From positions 156,031 to 220,030 of the forward strand of contig CAMCZV010000001.1 of the NCBI GenBank assembly GCA_945888455.1: DNA of 64,000 nt. Direction: 5' to 3'. Under the pieces are notes generated by a model. It did not search any database. It was not told where the DNA came from and saw only the letters and a program-made list of their open reading frames with translations. The translations under genes were made by a program, and so were the position numbers. This document shows positions 37,745-47,190 of the stretch, piece after piece (the stretch's first letter is position 1; each line of letters opens with the position of its first letter). This DNA comes from Candidatus Finniella inopinata (GTDB taxonomy: Bacteria; Pseudomonadota; Alphaproteobacteria; Holosporales; Holosporaceae).

Positions 37745-38302
37745 TTCTGTATCAAAGGTGGCATCAATGGCGATATCGCTGATGACACGCCGAAAAGACA
37801 TGGATTCGGCATGACCCAGGACATTCTTCTTTTCAGATTCAGAACGTGCCGTTCCCAAAATATATAGAATTTTATGCGATGCTGTAATGTGATAATTTTG
37901 CGATGAAATTCGTGCATCAAAAAACAAATGCGACTGTAACGATTGACTGAGATAGGTGTCATGAATGGCATTTTCCGAACCAGACCCCGTGATCAAATGG
38001 TCCGCCAAATGTTGAATTTCTGAAAACGAACCCAAGATTTGTAACACATTTTGACGATCATGGTCTGTTTTAACATACCCCACCAGCATGACGCGACCCT
38101 TTTGAATCAACAGCGTAATGGACCCAGAATATTTTCCAGACAGCGCCTTGATGATTTTGGCGCGCAACACGGTGTCTTTGAAAAATCCAGAAACGCCTCG
38201 TTTTTGGATGGGGCTCGAAAACAAAGACAGGCTTTGGCATCCTGTCATGGGTAAAAGGCCCATAAAAAGAACAACGTTCAGAAAAAGAGGGTACAAGTTC
38301 AT
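37715..38302 (-). CDS. BON-domain lipoprotein (DolP/OsmY-like)
   Basis: From ATG 38302 it has a lipoprotein signal (VVLFMGLLPMTGC, lipobox Cys near residue 22). Two BON-type repeats follow: KIIKALSGKYSGSITLLIQKGRVMLVGYV and YHITASHKILYILGTA. In other bacteria such proteins help keep the outer membrane intact. The frame is open to 38353, but the upstream residues would precede the signal peptide. Confidence 0.8.
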   Translation of the reverse strand: MNLYPLFLNVVLFMGLLPMTGCQSLSLFSSPIQKRGVSGFFKDTVLRAKIIKALSGKYSGSITLLIQKGRVMLVGYVKTDHDRQNVLQILGSFSEIQHLADHLITGSGSENAIHDTYLSQSLQSHLFFDARISSQNYHITASHKILYILGTARSESEKKNVLGHAESMSFRRVISDIAIDATFDTESTQSHQAIQ

Positions 38303-38408
38303 GGTTTTTTTGGTGTGATGAATGAAAGGATAGCTTAAAAATCGTTGCCCCATGGGTTGTCATAAAAATAACGGGAGCACACCAGAATGGATGGTTTGAA
38401 AATATGGA

Positions 38409-39317
38409 TTATTTCTTTAAATGCCACGACAAACACGATGACGCCCCTATAACGCAAATGATACCACAAATCAACCAAAAAGAAGGCGTTTCTTGTAAAA
38501 AAAACCATCCCAAACCGCCGGATAAAACCAGACGAATCACGCCAAGTGGCAACAAGGCAATAATATCAGCCCGAGCCATGGCCAGATGAGAGCACATGTG
38601 GGCTGCAGCAGCCAACACCCCCAGCGCTGTAAATTGCAACCATTGGTCAAACGATGGCATAACCCATTGATCATAATCCTTGAACAAGCCAATACACAGC
38701 CAGCCCAGTCCGGTCATCATCATTAAGGATCGGGTTAAAATCAAAGGCGGCGTGTGGGACAACAAAGATTTACTGATCAAATTGATTGCCGCAAACAAAA
38801 CCGTGGTCAACAAGGGGGCCAATACCCACGGGTCTAGACCCAGACCTTGGACTCTGCCCCCAAAACTGATCAAAGTTCCCCCTAAAAAAGCCAGTAAAAC
38901 CGCCAAAATTCTCCAAAATGTCAGCCGTTCTTTCAAGAAAAATCGTGCACCAAGAATGGTAATAAAGGGGCTGAGAAACCCCATGGATACGCTTTGCAGT
39001 AAGGGTAATTTTTGCATACTAATGACCCACAACCAGCTGCTAAACAGGGCCAATGCCGCCCTGACCCAATACAGTGGATTTTTCCAATACGCATCCTCTG
39101 CAGGGCTAGATCCAGCCAAGTTGTGCTGGGGTAGGGGATGAGGCGAGGATCGTGTTTGCACAGAAAACGACCACAACAGGATGGCCGCAAACATGCTCTC
39201 GAAACACGTAACCTGAGAGGCGGGTAAATCAATAGTTTTTAGCAAAAAATTAATCAGAGCAAAACACACACATGATGCTATTTTATATAAACCGCTGGAT
39301 AGCGTTAAATCGATCAT
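38409..39317 (-). CDS. EamA/DMT-family transporter
   Basis: 302 aa with ten hydrophobic segments in two EamA halves. The first half holds YWVRAALALFSSWLWVISMQKLPLLQSVSMGFLSPF. The second ends in AMARADIIALLPLGVIRLVLSGGLGWFFLQETPSFW, which has the family's conserved acidic residue after the membrane span. Relatives in intracellular alphaproteobacteria import host metabolites such as S-adenosylmethionine; the substrate here is not known. Confidence 0.85.
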   Translation of the reverse strand: MIDLTLSSGLYKIASCVCFALINFLLKTIDLPASQVTCFESMFAAILLWSFSVQTRSSPHPLPQHNLAGSSPAEDAYWKNPLYWVRAALALFSSWLWVISMQKLPLLQSVSMGFLSPFITILGARFFLKERLTFWRILAVLLAFLGGTLISFGGRVQGLGLDPWVLAPLLTTVLFAAINLISKSLLSHTPPLILTRSLMMMTGLGWLCIGLFKDYDQWVMPSFDQWLQFTALGVLAAAAHMCSHLAMARADIIALLPLGVIRLVLSGGLGWFFLQETPSFWLICGIICVIGASSCLSWHLKK

Positions 39318-39567
39318 AAAAAAAATGCAGAAAAATATCTTTTATCCATAACAAACAATCGCCAGACAGCGCAAGATGCCCTCGGTTTTTGTTAAAATTT
39401 TATTGATCGTTTTTCATAGTAAGTTAATTTCTCGCAAATAGTAATAAAAAAGTTGAAAATTCAAGATCTGTTTTCGATTTATTATGATTGATATTTGAAA
39501 GAAAGTGCGGCTTTTAATGATTTTGAAAATAAGATAAAATTTGAAATGTTTGGGTACAAGGTAAACG

Positions 39568-40185
39568 ATGTCACCAGGAGAACGCATCCGCATGTTGCGG
39601 ATTGTTTTGGGCATTTCAAGGGAAGATTTTTGTAAAAAATACGGCATTAATTTCAATACGTTGACGTCCATTGAACTGGACCGTTTGAAAATTTCGGCTA
39701 AACAGTTGGGAAAGATTGTTGATGCCTTTGTCAAAGAAGGGCTGTACATCGGAGCACTTTGGATTATGGAGGCCAAAGGTACGCCTCCGACACGCATGTT
39801 GCCGGCCAATGCAGAATCAAAAGAAGATTTCTTGGAAAAATGGGCGCGATTTTTTGAAGACAATGTAAATACAGTGATTCACCAAATCAAGAGCGATCAC
39901 ATGGAGCCGTTTTATTCTCGCGATGACTTGGTTGGTGGCGCGTGGAATTCCGCCCCACACACTCTGCTGGGAAAACGATGCATTGTGCAGCATAACCAGC
40001 ACGTTCATCTGGGCGTTTTGTTTCACCACAAGGATGTTTTTTCTGTCATTCCATCGAACCCCCAAAGTCACCACGCCAATGTTTTGTTTCCCATAGCCAG
40101 TGTGCGAATCGCAGAAGTTTTGTGGCATATCCGAAAACAATCCTATCAAATTCCAGAAATTTCTACCTTTAGTATGTTTGTGTAA
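39568..40185 (+). CDS. HTH-type regulator with unknown C-terminal domain
   Basis: The N-terminus (SPGERIRMLRIVLGISREDFCKKYGINFNTLTSIE) reads as an XRE/Cro-type helix-turn-helix. The following about 140 residues have no family I know; they contain several histidines (IVQHNQHVHLGVLFHHKD) and could sense a ligand or metal. It is preceded by 250 bp of AT-rich DNA. Confidence 0.7.
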   Translation: MSPGERIRMLRIVLGISREDFCKKYGINFNTLTSIELDRLKISAKQLGKIVDAFVKEGLYIGALWIMEAKGTPPTRMLPANAESKEDFLEKWARFFEDNVNTVIHQIKSDHMEPFYSRDDLVGGAWNSAPHTLLGKRCIVQHNQHVHLGVLFHHKDVFSVIPSNPQSHHANVLFPIASVRIAEVLWHIRKQSYQIPEISTFSMFV

Positions 40186-40273
40186 CGTGTTTTAAAAAAA
40201 GACAAAAGCCGTTGACTTTTACTGACGTAAAATATTATGATGAAGGATAATGAATGCGTATTTTTGATATAAC

Positions 40274-40786
40274 ATGGCCACTTTGATGAACGATAAAAAG
40301 ATCCAATCCGTTTATTCCCATACAACCGTTTCCGAAATAAAACACACATTTGGTACGGTTTTTGCCTGTATTTTTGCCCTTGTTTCGGCTGGATGTACGG
40401 CAGAATCCACAGGACAATTAATGGGCGGTTCGGTAGGAGCGCTGATTGGATCGGAAATTGGGGGTGGAAAGGGGAATATCATTGCCACGGTCATTGGCGG
40501 TGTTGCCGGTGTGGCGCTGGGGGGTATGTTGGGTAAAAGGTTTGATGAAAAGGCCAAGAAAAAGGCAGAGCTGGCCGCGCAACAGGCCGCAAACACTGGT
40601 CAAGGCACCAGTTGGTGTGCATCGGGGGCCAGTGGAACATGGAATCCTGGGCCCATCCAATACGGACCACAAAGACAGTGTTATCGTCAGTTGACCTGTT
40701 TGGCCACAGATCCCGAAGGAAAACCCGTTACCTTAAAGGTAAACGCGGTTAAAGGGTCAGACGGTCATTGGCATATCATTCAGTAA
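40274..40786 (+). CDS. 17-kDa surface antigen-like lipoprotein
   Basis: It has a signal sequence with lipobox (FALVSAGC near residue 41) and a glycine-zipper region (GGSVGALIGSEIGGG and VIGGVAGVALGGMLGKRFD). The C-terminal domain QCYRQLTCLATDPEGKPVTL resembles the rickettsial 17-kDa antigen family. Likely an outer-membrane lipoprotein. An alternative start at ATG 40286 leaves the lipoprotein signal intact. Confidence 0.8.
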   Translation: MATLMNDKKIQSVYSHTTVSEIKHTFGTVFACIFALVSAGCTAESTGQLMGGSVGALIGSEIGGGKGNIIATVIGGVAGVALGGMLGKRFDEKAKKKAELAAQQAANTGQGTSWCASGASGTWNPGPIQYGPQRQCYRQLTCLATDPEGKPVTLKVNAVKGSDGHWHIIQ

Positions 40787-40946
40787 ACAGGTTACATAGG
40801 GCCTACGGGCCCATACACAGCATCGTAAAGCCACAGGGTCATGGACTGAACAATCAGAGTGATAGGGTCAAAAAACGCATTTGCTGTCCAGCCCCTTGGT
40901 TTTCTGGGTTTTTTTGTTCTATAATTTAGAAAAAAGTGTTGATTTT

Positions 40947-42845
40947 GTGAAAAAACAGCCAGTCTCTTTGACCTTTTTTGGATCCTTTTTAAAAGCGCAC
41001 GTTTTTTCTGGTCCACGTTGGGTTGCGATTCTGGGGGGCATCAGTATGATTGTGGCTGCCATGTCCACAGCGGCATTAACCCAGTGGGTTAAACCCGTGA
41101 TCGATGATATTTTTATTGGACATCAAGCCGACCGTTTGCTCGTCGTCAGTTTGGGCGTTTTTTTCATCTTTTTTCTTCGTGGTGCATCCGAATACATCAG
41201 CCAGCGCTGTACCGATTTTATGGGCGAGCGGTTAACGCGATCATTGCAAGCGCGGGTTTTTTCCCATGTGGTGGCCATGAATGTTGACTTTTTTCGCACC
41301 CATCATGAAGGGGTCATTATGTCGTTATTGACCCATGATGTGCAAGTCATTCGTAAGGTTGTGATTGAGACCATGGTGACGTTGTTAAAACAATCCCTGA
41401 TGGTCATTTTTTTGGCCATAACCATGGTGCAAAGCAGCTTTACCATGGTATGGATCGTGTTGTGGTTGTTGCCCATTACGGGCTTTTTGTTGCGATACTG
41501 TCAGACACGGGCCAGAGATTTGGGCAGCAAAGTGGCCACACAAACATCGGAATTAAGTGTATTTTTTCAGCAAATTTTTCAGAATATTGTGCTGGTTAAA
41601 AGCAGCAATACAGAGTTGAAAGAACGATTCACCATGAATCAACGCATGGGGGAGTTGTGGGCCCAAAGCGTGGCTTTTTCAAAGGTTCACAGCGCCATCC
41701 ACCCCGTGATGGATATTGTGGCGGGTATTTCCATTGCCGTGGGTATTTTCTTTGTGGGGCAAGAAGTCATTGCGGGTGAAAAAACGGTGGGATCCTTTTT
41801 TACCTTTGTCACGGCCCTTGTTTTTATTTATCCTCCTATTAAAAATGTGGTTTCCTTGAATACAAAATTACAAGAAGGCTTGGTATCGGCCCAACGTATT
41901 TCCAATATTTTCGCCCTGCCTGTGGAATCTTCTGTCGGCTTTGATCTTGACCCATTGGATTTGATGACTCCCTCACAATCCCATCATCGGGGGTCTGGGG
42001 AAACAGAGCATGCAGAATGCGGAAAATTGGGTACGCCGTCAACAATCCACCACCCCCCAAAGGGACAGACAGTGGGACAGACAGAATCCCCGGAAGAGGC
42101 TAAAAATGGGACATTAGGCCAGCACGATTGGACCTTTGAAAACCTGACATTTTCCTATCCAGGGTCGTCAGAGCCTATATTCCAAAATTTTTCATGTCGG
42201 TTTTTCGGTGGCAAGAAAATGGCGCTGGTGGGCAACAGTGGGGCAGGAAAAACAACGCTGTTTTATTTGCTTTTGCGTCTGTATCAACCGGAAATGGGGC
42301 GCATTTTAATCGGAAACAGAGATTTGCAAGATTTTTCCCTAGAAGATTGGCGGCAAAATGTGGCGTTTGTGGGGCAAGAAATGGCCTTGTTTTCTGATAC
42401 TGTGGCGGCCAATATTTCCTATGGCATGACGGCCACACCGGATCAAATTGCCCATGCGGCCAGCATGGCGTATGCGGATGAATTTATTGATGCCTTGCCC
42501 AAAGGATACGACACCCTTATTGGTACGCGTGGTTTGATGTTGTCTGGTGGGCAGCGCCAACGTTTGGCTCTAGCGCGAGCATTTTTACGCAACAGCCCCA
42601 TTGTTTTACTGGATGAAGCCACATCGGCACTGGATGCCACATCGGAAAAAAAGATCAAAGAAGCGACCTTTCGATTAATGGAAAACCGTACAACCCTGAT
42701 GATTGCCCATCGATTCAGCACCATAGAGGCGGCCGATGTGATTTATGTCTTAGATCAGGGACGCATGATGCAACAAGGGCAACATCATGAATTGATGGCG
42801 GAACAGGGCTTGTACCAAAAATGGGCGATGATGCAAAAATTATAG
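40947..42845 (+). CDS. msbA: MsbA-like lipid A exporter
   Basis: Flips lipid A-core across the inner membrane. Six membrane helices precede an ATPase with Walker A GNSGAGKT, Q-loop VGQEMALFSDT, signature LSGGQRQRLALARAF, Walker B IVLLDEATSALD and the switch IAHRF. GTG 40947 (VKKQPVSLTFFG) is favoured over a longer frame from 40881. The linker between the membrane part and the ATPase holds an unusual polar insertion of about 45 residues rich in His, Gly, Ser and Pro. kdsB/lpxK-type neighbours are not seen. Confidence 0.85.
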   Translation: MKKQPVSLTFFGSFLKAHVFSGPRWVAILGGISMIVAAMSTAALTQWVKPVIDDIFIGHQADRLLVVSLGVFFIFFLRGASEYISQRCTDFMGERLTRSLQARVFSHVVAMNVDFFRTHHEGVIMSLLTHDVQVIRKVVIETMVTLLKQSLMVIFLAITMVQSSFTMVWIVLWLLPITGFLLRYCQTRARDLGSKVATQTSELSVFFQQIFQNIVLVKSSNTELKERFTMNQRMGELWAQSVAFSKVHSAIHPVMDIVAGISIAVGIFFVGQEVIAGEKTVGSFFTFVTALVFIYPPIKNVVSLNTKLQEGLVSAQRISNIFALPVESSVGFDLDPLDLMTPSQSHHRGSGETEHAECGKLGTPSTIHHPPKGQTVGQTESPEEAKNGTLGQHDWTFENLTFSYPGSSEPIFQNFSCRFFGGKKMALVGNSGAGKTTLFYLLLRLYQPEMGRILIGNRDLQDFSLEDWRQNVAFVGQEMALFSDTVAANISYGMTATPDQIAHAASMAYADEFIDALPKGYDTLIGTRGLMLSGGQRQRLALARAFLRNSPIVLLDEATSALDATSEKKIKEATFRLMENRTTLMIAHRFSTIEAADVIYVLDQGRMMQQGQHHELMAEQGLYQKWAMMQKL

Positions 42846-43194
42846 TTTTGGGTAAACATTAGGCTGTTTTTGTGATACAGTTTTTTACGATGCATTCCTT
42901 TTATTAATGAACAGATTTTTTAATCATTTTTTCGGACCATTTTTATGGTGGTTAATTTTTGTTAAAAATACCAATCACACAAAAGCACACAATGGTCTTA
43001 AAAATGTACAAACATGTCATTTCCATAAAATTTGCTCAAAGAAACATTGGTCTCGATGGATGCGTTTTTTTAATTATTAAAAAAAATTGCAATTGTTTAA
43101 TTTTTATCAAATAATTGTTAATGATTGGTTAGTTTTTAAAAACAAATTTTTGAACCGATCTAATGTTAAATTAAACTCTAAAAAGATTAAAAAA
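42846..43194. other. AT-rich intergenic region
   Basis: About 350 bp with very low GC, poly-A and poly-T runs and no open frame worth calling. It precedes a frameshifted secreted-protein gene and probably holds its promoter; I could not pick one -10/-35 pair among many. Composition differs sharply from msbA upstream. Confidence 0.5.
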
Positions 43195-43946
43195 ATGAAT
43201 AATATTTTAAAAAAGCCTAGTCGCTCTTTGCATCATGGCATCTTCTTGTCAAGCGACAGATGCTCGTTGGGATTTTTTTCAAGCGGTAAACAACCGGTGT
43301 GTTGAAAGTATGGATGTAGTTTCCAATGTATTCGAAGATGTTAAAAAAGAATCAGTTGACTCAATAAAAAATGAATTGAAAAAAATATGCGGATAAAACC
43401 TTTTTATTTAATAATTTTGTGAACTTTTGCAACGCGCCTTTGAGTGGAAAAAAAGATATACTTAAAAATCATGTGAAGATAGCTGAAAACAACGCTTCTC
43501 ATGCTTTAAAAAATGCGAAGGCAACTCTTTCTGATAATAAGCAAAATATTGCTCAGGCGTGTGAAAAATTCTTGAATAAAACAACAGTTGTGGCAAAAAA
43601 TATGCTCTGCGAGAATTTGACCTCTGCGGGTTTTAACAATGAACTCGTTAAAACTGTACTAGATACAGTTGCAAAGCCTCACGACATGAAACAATGCGGT
43701 GAACAAGTAGCATGTGCTTTTGAAAAGGTGGGAACTGCTGTAATCGATAAGGCCCTAAATTGTGTGAATAATGTAAAAAATCCTAAAGATAGAGGTGATC
43801 TATTCAAATGTACAGAGGTCGAAGACGATTGGATTTTTGTGAGCGATGTGAACAAAGTGAACAAGGCTGATGCAATCAACAATACAGATCTTGAGCAAAG
43901 CTATAATAACGTTGTGAAAAACATTCCGAGTATCGCTGTAACTTGA
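43195..43946 (+). pseudogene. Secreted-protein gene split by two one-base poly(A) shifts
   Basis: Three overlapping frames join into one protein of about 250 aa if one A is removed from each of two runs. ATG 43195 reads MNNILK. Dropping one A near 43210-43214 continues as SLVALCIMASSCQATDARWD, a signal peptide plus mature start. That frame ends at TAA 43394 just after a run of seven As near 43379-43385. Dropping one A there continues as KKYADKTFLFNNF into the frame 43419-43946. The body is Lys/Asn/Val-rich with six or more cysteines (CNAP, QACEKF, LCENL, KQCGEQVAC). It may be dead, rescued by transcriptional slippage, or an assembly error. Confidence 0.72.
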
Positions 43947-43971
43947 TCGTTTCCAATGCTCGTGCATTAAA

Positions 43972-43994
43972 TCACCCAAGGTTGGGTGTTTTTT
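43972..43994 (+). terminator. Rho-independent terminator
   Basis: CACCCAAGGTTGGGTG (self-complementary, small loop) followed by TTTTTT, 26 nt after the stop of the split secreted-protein gene. Confidence 0.75.
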
Positions 43995-44062
43995 GCCTTG
44001 CAGTTGGTGTTAAGGGGATCGTCTGCGACTGTCCCCACAAAATATTGTGTTTCTGTTGTTCC

Positions 44063-45670
44063 TCACTTCATCATCGCTATGTCTCGTTTACGGCGGTGCG
44101 TGCCGATGGCAAAACGGTGGGCTTCGTCTCGCATAGACTGTACCCAATGCAATACGGGATGATGTTCGGGTAAATCCAGAGGCGTGCCGTCGTTCAAAAA
44201 AATGGTATCGTGAGGAGATGTTTTTGCAATCGTAATGCAGGGTATGGCCTGATTCAGTTGGGCCAATACCGATTGAACGGCGGATAGTTGCCCTTTGCCA
44301 CCATCAATAATCAGGGCATCAGGCAGCGGCAATCGTGATTTTGAAAAACGACGCATCATGACTTGGCGCATCATCTCGTAATCATCATTGGAATCCATGG
44401 ACCAGGTGCGATAGGCTTTTTTATCCCACGTATGCCCATTATGCACCACCATCACGGCTGTAGCATGGGTGCCTTGCAGGTGACTGTTGTCATAAATTTC
44501 AATTCTGTTGATGGATTTTGGCCAGGAAAACAATGCTTTGGCTTGGTCAATAACATGGTTGTGTATGGATTGATGGGTGCAGTAATGACTCAGAGCATCC
44601 CGAGCTTGATTTTGGGCTTGTTCCAGCAACGATTTCAAAGGACCCCGTTTGGGAATAACGCCATGAGGAACGCTTTGAAAATGATGACGCATCAGCATGC
44701 GAAAATCCGACCAGTCATCGGGTAAAAAGGGTAAAATCAGTCGAGGTGGCGGCTGGTTTTTTCCGTAAAATTGCTGTAAAAAAGAGAGCAAAATGGTTGG
44801 GCCATCGGATAGACCGCATTCATCCCAAAAAAAGGTCTCGCAGCCATAGGTGGCACCATCCCTCCAGGATGTCACGTGGATGCAGGCTTTACCCGATTGG
44901 TAAGACCAAGCGATCACATCGCTCTTACCCGCAGCAGCGCTGATTTGACTGGGCATTAAATAGGCCATGGCTTGGATTTGATCCCGTACAATGGCGGCCT
45001 GGTCATAGGCATGCATGCGTACATGATTCTGCATTTTCTGTTTTAAATCGTCCTGAATGGCTGGCATTTTGCCCGTTAAAAATCCCTTGGCGGATTCTAT
45101 ACTGGCCGCATAATCCATAGGGGTTATTTTGTTCACACAGGGTGCACTGCATCGGCCGATATGGTATTGCAAACAGGGGCGTGTGCGTTGAGAAAAGACC
45201 GTATCGCTGCAGGATCGCAATAAAAACCCTTTTTGCAGAATATCCATCATGGATTGCAACGGGCTGCGGGATAAAAAGGGCCCAATCTTCCAGGATTCCT
45301 CTTCTAAATTGCTGTTTTTAATGCTGTGCAGTCTGGGAAAATCGTGTTTGCTTAGGGCCAAATAGGCCAAAGGATTGTCATTTTTTAATAAAATATTGTA
45401 CGTCGGTTTATGCCGTTTGATTAATTGTGCTTCCAGCAACAGGGCTTCTAGTTCGCTGTTGGTTGTAATCACACCCACACGATCGACCTGATGGACCATG
45501 CGTTTCAATCGATCAGATAATCGCGTCCACTGGGTATAATGGGTAACCCGTTTTTGTATGTTTTTCGCTTTTCCAATATACACATCCTTGCCTGCGGCAT
45601 TCATCATGCGGTATACACCAGGACCCGCAGGTAACGACACAACGGCACGTTTAATGGCATCAATGGACAT
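44063..45670 (-). CDS. uvrC: Excinuclease ABC subunit C lacking the C-terminal HhH domain
   Basis: Makes both incisions in nucleotide excision repair. The N-terminal GIY-YIG domain (PAGPGVYRMMNAAGKDVYIGKAKN), the central UVR region and the RNase H-like C-terminal nuclease (EIYDNSHLQG, ALIIDGGKGQLSAV) are present. The protein stops at RDEAHRFAIGTHRRKRDIAMMK and is 535 aa. Usual UvrC proteins continue about 60-70 aa with a tandem helix-hairpin-helix; the DNA after the stop does not encode one. Confidence 0.92.
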   Translation of the reverse strand: MSIDAIKRAVVSLPAGPGVYRMMNAAGKDVYIGKAKNIQKRVTHYTQWTRLSDRLKRMVHQVDRVGVITTNSELEALLLEAQLIKRHKPTYNILLKNDNPLAYLALSKHDFPRLHSIKNSNLEEESWKIGPFLSRSPLQSMMDILQKGFLLRSCSDTVFSQRTRPCLQYHIGRCSAPCVNKITPMDYAASIESAKGFLTGKMPAIQDDLKQKMQNHVRMHAYDQAAIVRDQIQAMAYLMPSQISAAAGKSDVIAWSYQSGKACIHVTSWRDGATYGCETFFWDECGLSDGPTILLSFLQQFYGKNQPPPRLILPFLPDDWSDFRMLMRHHFQSVPHGVIPKRGPLKSLLEQAQNQARDALSHYCTHQSIHNHVIDQAKALFSWPKSINRIEIYDNSHLQGTHATAVMVVHNGHTWDKKAYRTWSMDSNDDYEMMRQVMMRRFSKSRLPLPDALIIDGGKGQLSAVQSVLAQLNQAIPCITIAKTSPHDTIFLNDGTPLDLPEHHPVLHWVQSMRDEAHRFAIGTHRRKRDIAMMK

Positions 45671-45713
45671 GGGGGGACGGCTTTTTATAAAGGTTCAGCG
45701 CCATACATTATAC

Positions 45714-45750
45714 AACAAAAAGAGCACAAAAGTTGAAACCTCTGTGCTCT
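45714..45750 (-). terminator. Terminator of pal
   Basis: On the minus strand AGAGCAC pairs with GTGCTCT (45744-45750 with 45721-45727) and is followed by TTTTGTT, about 30 nt after the pal stop. Confidence 0.75.
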
Positions 45751-45777
45751 ATGTTCTGTTTTTGTATACCCTCTTGA

Positions 45778-46341
45778 TTAGACAGTGGGAACAACTTGAC
45801 CATTTTTAATGACCGCCACTGGTGTTTGTTGAGCTGCAGGTGCCTCTGCGGCGTATCCTGCTGGATCGGTCAAAAAGGTGATGGCCACACGATTCAAAGC
45901 CCAAGCTTCTTCGTTGCTGCCTGCGCAAACAGGATGATCGCTGCCTAAAGAAGCGGTCTTGATGCGGTTTGTGCTGATACCGGCTTTGATCAAGGCTTGT
46001 TTGACGGCTTCGGCACGACGTCCACCCAAAGCCTTGTTGTACTCAACGGTACCGCGTTCATCACAATGACCAACAATTTCTACGTAATATTGTGGGTATT
46101 GGTTCAACCATTTGGATTGAGCGGACAAAGTCTGCTGGGCTTGCTCTGATAATTCGGATTTATCAAAGTTGAAATAAACGGAATCACCAGCATTGTTTTT
46201 GAAATCGTTAACGCTGCCTGGGCTGACGATGTTGCTGGTCACAACAGATGCGCTGATGGTTTCTGGTTTCTGGCTAGAGCAAGCCGAAAGCAAAATGGCC
46301 AATGCCAAAGCGCCTAAAGTATTCAATAATTTTGTTTTCAT
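45778..46341 (-). CDS. pal: Peptidoglycan-associated lipoprotein Pal
   Basis: Outer-membrane lipoprotein of the Tol-Pal system that holds the envelope together during division. It has a signal with lipobox (ALAILLSAC), an OmpA-like domain starting at VYFNFDKSELSEQAQQTL and the peptidoglycan-binding motif VGHCDERGTVEYNKALGGRRAEAVK. The C-terminal tail past LTDPAG is rich in Ala, Pro and Val. tolB, usually upstream, is not adjacent. Confidence 0.94.
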   Translation of the reverse strand: MKTKLLNTLGALALAILLSACSSQKPETISASVVTSNIVSPGSVNDFKNNAGDSVYFNFDKSELSEQAQQTLSAQSKWLNQYPQYYVEIVGHCDERGTVEYNKALGGRRAEAVKQALIKAGISTNRIKTASLGSDHPVCAGSNEEAWALNRVAITFLTDPAGYAAEAPAAQQTPVAVIKNGQVVPTV

Positions 46342-46583
46342 GGCGAACCTTCCTGTTTTGTTTTTATTTTTTAAAACCCTAACCCAGTATCCCTGAAAAA
46401 ATCGTAAAAAGAAATAGGGTCATCCAAGCCACGTTTGACTTTTCCTTGTTGGCTGAAAAGGCTGTGAGGTCAAAGGCATCAATGGTGATTAATGTCCAGC
46501 GTTATCCCCGTGCAATGATTAAAGCCCATTTGTATTCACAGGGCCCAAAGCCATACACTGTTGGGAAAAGATTCTGAAGAAAA

Positions 46584-47138
46584 ATGAATGATCGTATCAT
46601 AGGGTGCTGTTGGCAGGTTTTAATAGATCGTGGATGGCGTGATTTTACCTTACGCCATGTGCACGACCATTATCCCCAGTATCACCTGGATGAACTGGAA
46701 GCCCTGTTTCCCACACCCTATCATGTGGTTACAGCCTATAGCCAATCCCAGGTGCCCAACATACCTGTCCCAGATGATTATGATCATCAAGATTTGAGCG
46801 AAGAATTGTTTCAATCTGTCATCAGCGTGATGGAATTTTGGTGGCCATATCGTGACATCATGATGTACGCTATTTTGGATATGCCAGTGGATTTAACGAT
46901 GCGTTGTTACGCCCATGTATGGGGCTGGATGTATGGATACTGGGCTGTACGTCCCAAAAACAGAGGTGACTTTTTGGGGCTGTTGGGTGGTGTCCCCAAG
47001 GTTGTCCTGTCATTTTTTCTGTATGTTTGGATTTTTCCCTATGCTTTAACCCACAGCCTAGAGGAAACCTGGGTTCGTTTGGATCATGGGTGCACCACAC
47101 TGGTGGATTGGATAAAAAAAGTGCCCGCAGGAATTTAA
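46584..47138 (+). CDS. Uncharacterised protein, possibly TetR/COQ9-like
   Basis: 184 aa without a firm family. The N-terminal WQVLIDRGWRDFTLRHVHDHY followed by LEALFPTPYHVV resembles a TetR-type or COQ9-type helical start. The rest is aromatic-rich (MEFWWPYRDIMMY and GWMYGYWAV). A hydrophobic stretch VVLSFFLYVWIFPYAL could be a helix at or in the membrane. Confidence 0.55.
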   Translation: MNDRIIGCCWQVLIDRGWRDFTLRHVHDHYPQYHLDELEALFPTPYHVVTAYSQSQVPNIPVPDDYDHQDLSEELFQSVISVMEFWWPYRDIMMYAILDMPVDLTMRCYAHVWGWMYGYWAVRPKNRGDFLGLLGGVPKVVLSFFLYVWIFPYALTHSLEETWVRLDHGCTTLVDWIKKVPAGI

Positions 47139-47190
47139 TTTTTATGAATTTTTTATAATGTTGGAAAAATTTGAAAATTGTTGGCAAAAA

